NCBI GenBank assembly: GCA_023417315.1 | Contig: JAEZFW010000026.1 | Coordinates: forward strand, 1 to 22,879 | Source of the DNA: Pseudomonadota bacterium | GTDB taxonomy: Bacteria > Pseudomonadota > Gammaproteobacteria > Steroidobacterales > Steroidobacteraceae | DNA length: 22,879 bases | Reading direction: 5' to 3' | Shown here: positions 22,377 through 22,879 of the stretch, in pieces | How positions within the stretch are numbered: position 1 is the stretch's first letter | How the letters are laid out: every line of letters starts with the position of its first letter | Position numbers and translations under genes: made by a program | Notes under the pieces: model-generated | What the model was told of the DNA's origin: nothing | Databases searched by the model: none | What the model saw: only the letters and a program-made list of their open reading frames with translations

Positions 22377-22808
22377 ATGAAACGCAGTGCATCGGCAGTT
22401 TGGAACGGCGGTCTGAAAGATGGCAAAGGAACGATCTCGACGCAGAGCGGCGTGCTCACTGACACTCAGTACTCGTTCGGTACACGTTTCGAAGAAGGCA
22501 AAGGCACGAACCCCGAGGAGCTCATCGCGGCCGCGCATGCGGGTTGCTTCTCGATGGCGCTCTCTGCGCAGCTCAACAACGCCGGCCAGACCGCTGAGCG
22601 CATTCAGACGGAGGCGACCGTTTCGCTCGAAAAGACCGACGCCGGATTCACAGTGACGGCCGTGCACTTGAAAGTTCGTGCGAAAGTACCCGGCGCAACT
22701 CCGCCGGATTTCGAGAAAGCGGCACAAGCCGCTAAGACAGGCTGCCCCATCTCCCGCCTGCTGAAGGCAGAGATCACGATGGAGACGAAGCTGGAAGGAT
22801 GGACCTGA
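22377..22808 (+). CDS. osmC: Organic hydroperoxide reductase OsmC
   Basis: 143 aa with AGGAG nine bases before the ATG. It resembles E. coli OsmC over its whole length (GKGTISTQSGVL, TRFEEGKGTNPEELIAAAHAGCFSMALS, AGCP-like TGCPISRLLKAEIT). The peroxidatic and resolving cysteines are Cys57 and Cys123, and Arg37 lies in the usual TRFE position. OsmC reduces organic hydroperoxides and is induced by osmotic and stationary-phase stress in E. coli; that regulation is not visible here. It follows the YhfA-like gene by 21 bases. The 71 bases after its stop hold no gene; a short CGGGAA/TTCCCG stem with a T-rich end may be a terminator, but is cut by the window edge. Confidence 0.94.
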   Translation: MKRSASAVWNGGLKDGKGTISTQSGVLTDTQYSFGTRFEEGKGTNPEELIAAAHAGCFSMALSAQLNNAGQTAERIQTEATVSLEKTDAGFTVTAVHLKVRAKVPGATPPDFEKAAQAAKTGCPISRLLKAEITMETKLEGWT

Positions 22809-22879
22809 CGATGCGATGAAGTCAGAAGGCTGCGTCCTCGCCAACAAGGCGCGGGAACCAGCCATTCCCGGGTTGTTGT

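Overview
The window is high-GC bacterial chromosome from a free-living Gram-negative. Lipoprotein and secretion signals, an outer-membrane autotransporter barrel, RhlE, OsmC, peptide deformylase and a type I c-di-GMP riboswitch point to the Proteobacteria. I infer a gammaproteobacterium of the Xanthomonadales/Nevskiales/Steroidobacter kind, but there is no rRNA or other marker to prove it. No tRNA, rRNA, CRISPR array, transposase or prophage gene is visible. Codon use looks uniform, so this reads as ordinary core/accessory chromosome rather than an island.

Left third (1-9129), mostly minus strand: a caspase-like peptidase with Sel1 repeats that runs off the left edge; an autotransporter-type outer-membrane protein with three PKD-like repeats; a divergent alpha/beta-hydrolase lipoprotein on the plus strand; a large nested foldback repeat between convergent genes; an HSDL2-like short-chain dehydrogenase; a TSUP (TauE/SafE) permease; and a secreted Ig-like/fibronectin III protein. 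The leader of that last gene carries a GEMM-I (c-di-GMP-I) riboswitch followed by a hairpin that covers the ribosome binding site. Upstream of it lie three back-to-back palindromes sharing the half-site TGTC.

Middle (9130-16600): a tightly coupled minus-strand operon (secreted TAP-like hydrolase, ABC ATPase, ABC-2 permease) with ATGA overlaps at both junctions. A plus-strand pair follows (DUF3014 membrane protein and a coiled-coil protein), which collides tail to tail with rhlE, leaving only four bases between the stop codons. A receiver-only response regulator closes this part.

Right third (16600-22879): a second, divergent receiver-only regulator; an AraC-family activator with a cupin sensor; two tiny single-span membrane proteins (63 and 24 aa), the smaller directly behind a MocA-like nucleotidyltransferase; then a plus-strand run of peptide deformylase, succinate-semialdehyde dehydrogenase and two different OsmC-family proteins.

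The most distinctive sequence signals are (1) the c-di-GMP riboswitch on a predicted surface/matrix protein, and (2) a recurring class of intergenic element: degenerate 7-8-base arrays that are G-rich on the left and C-rich on the right, so that each pair folds back. Four intergenic regions carry such a pair, and several arrays begin inside the stop codon of the neighbouring gene. I found no clearly new multi-gene system.
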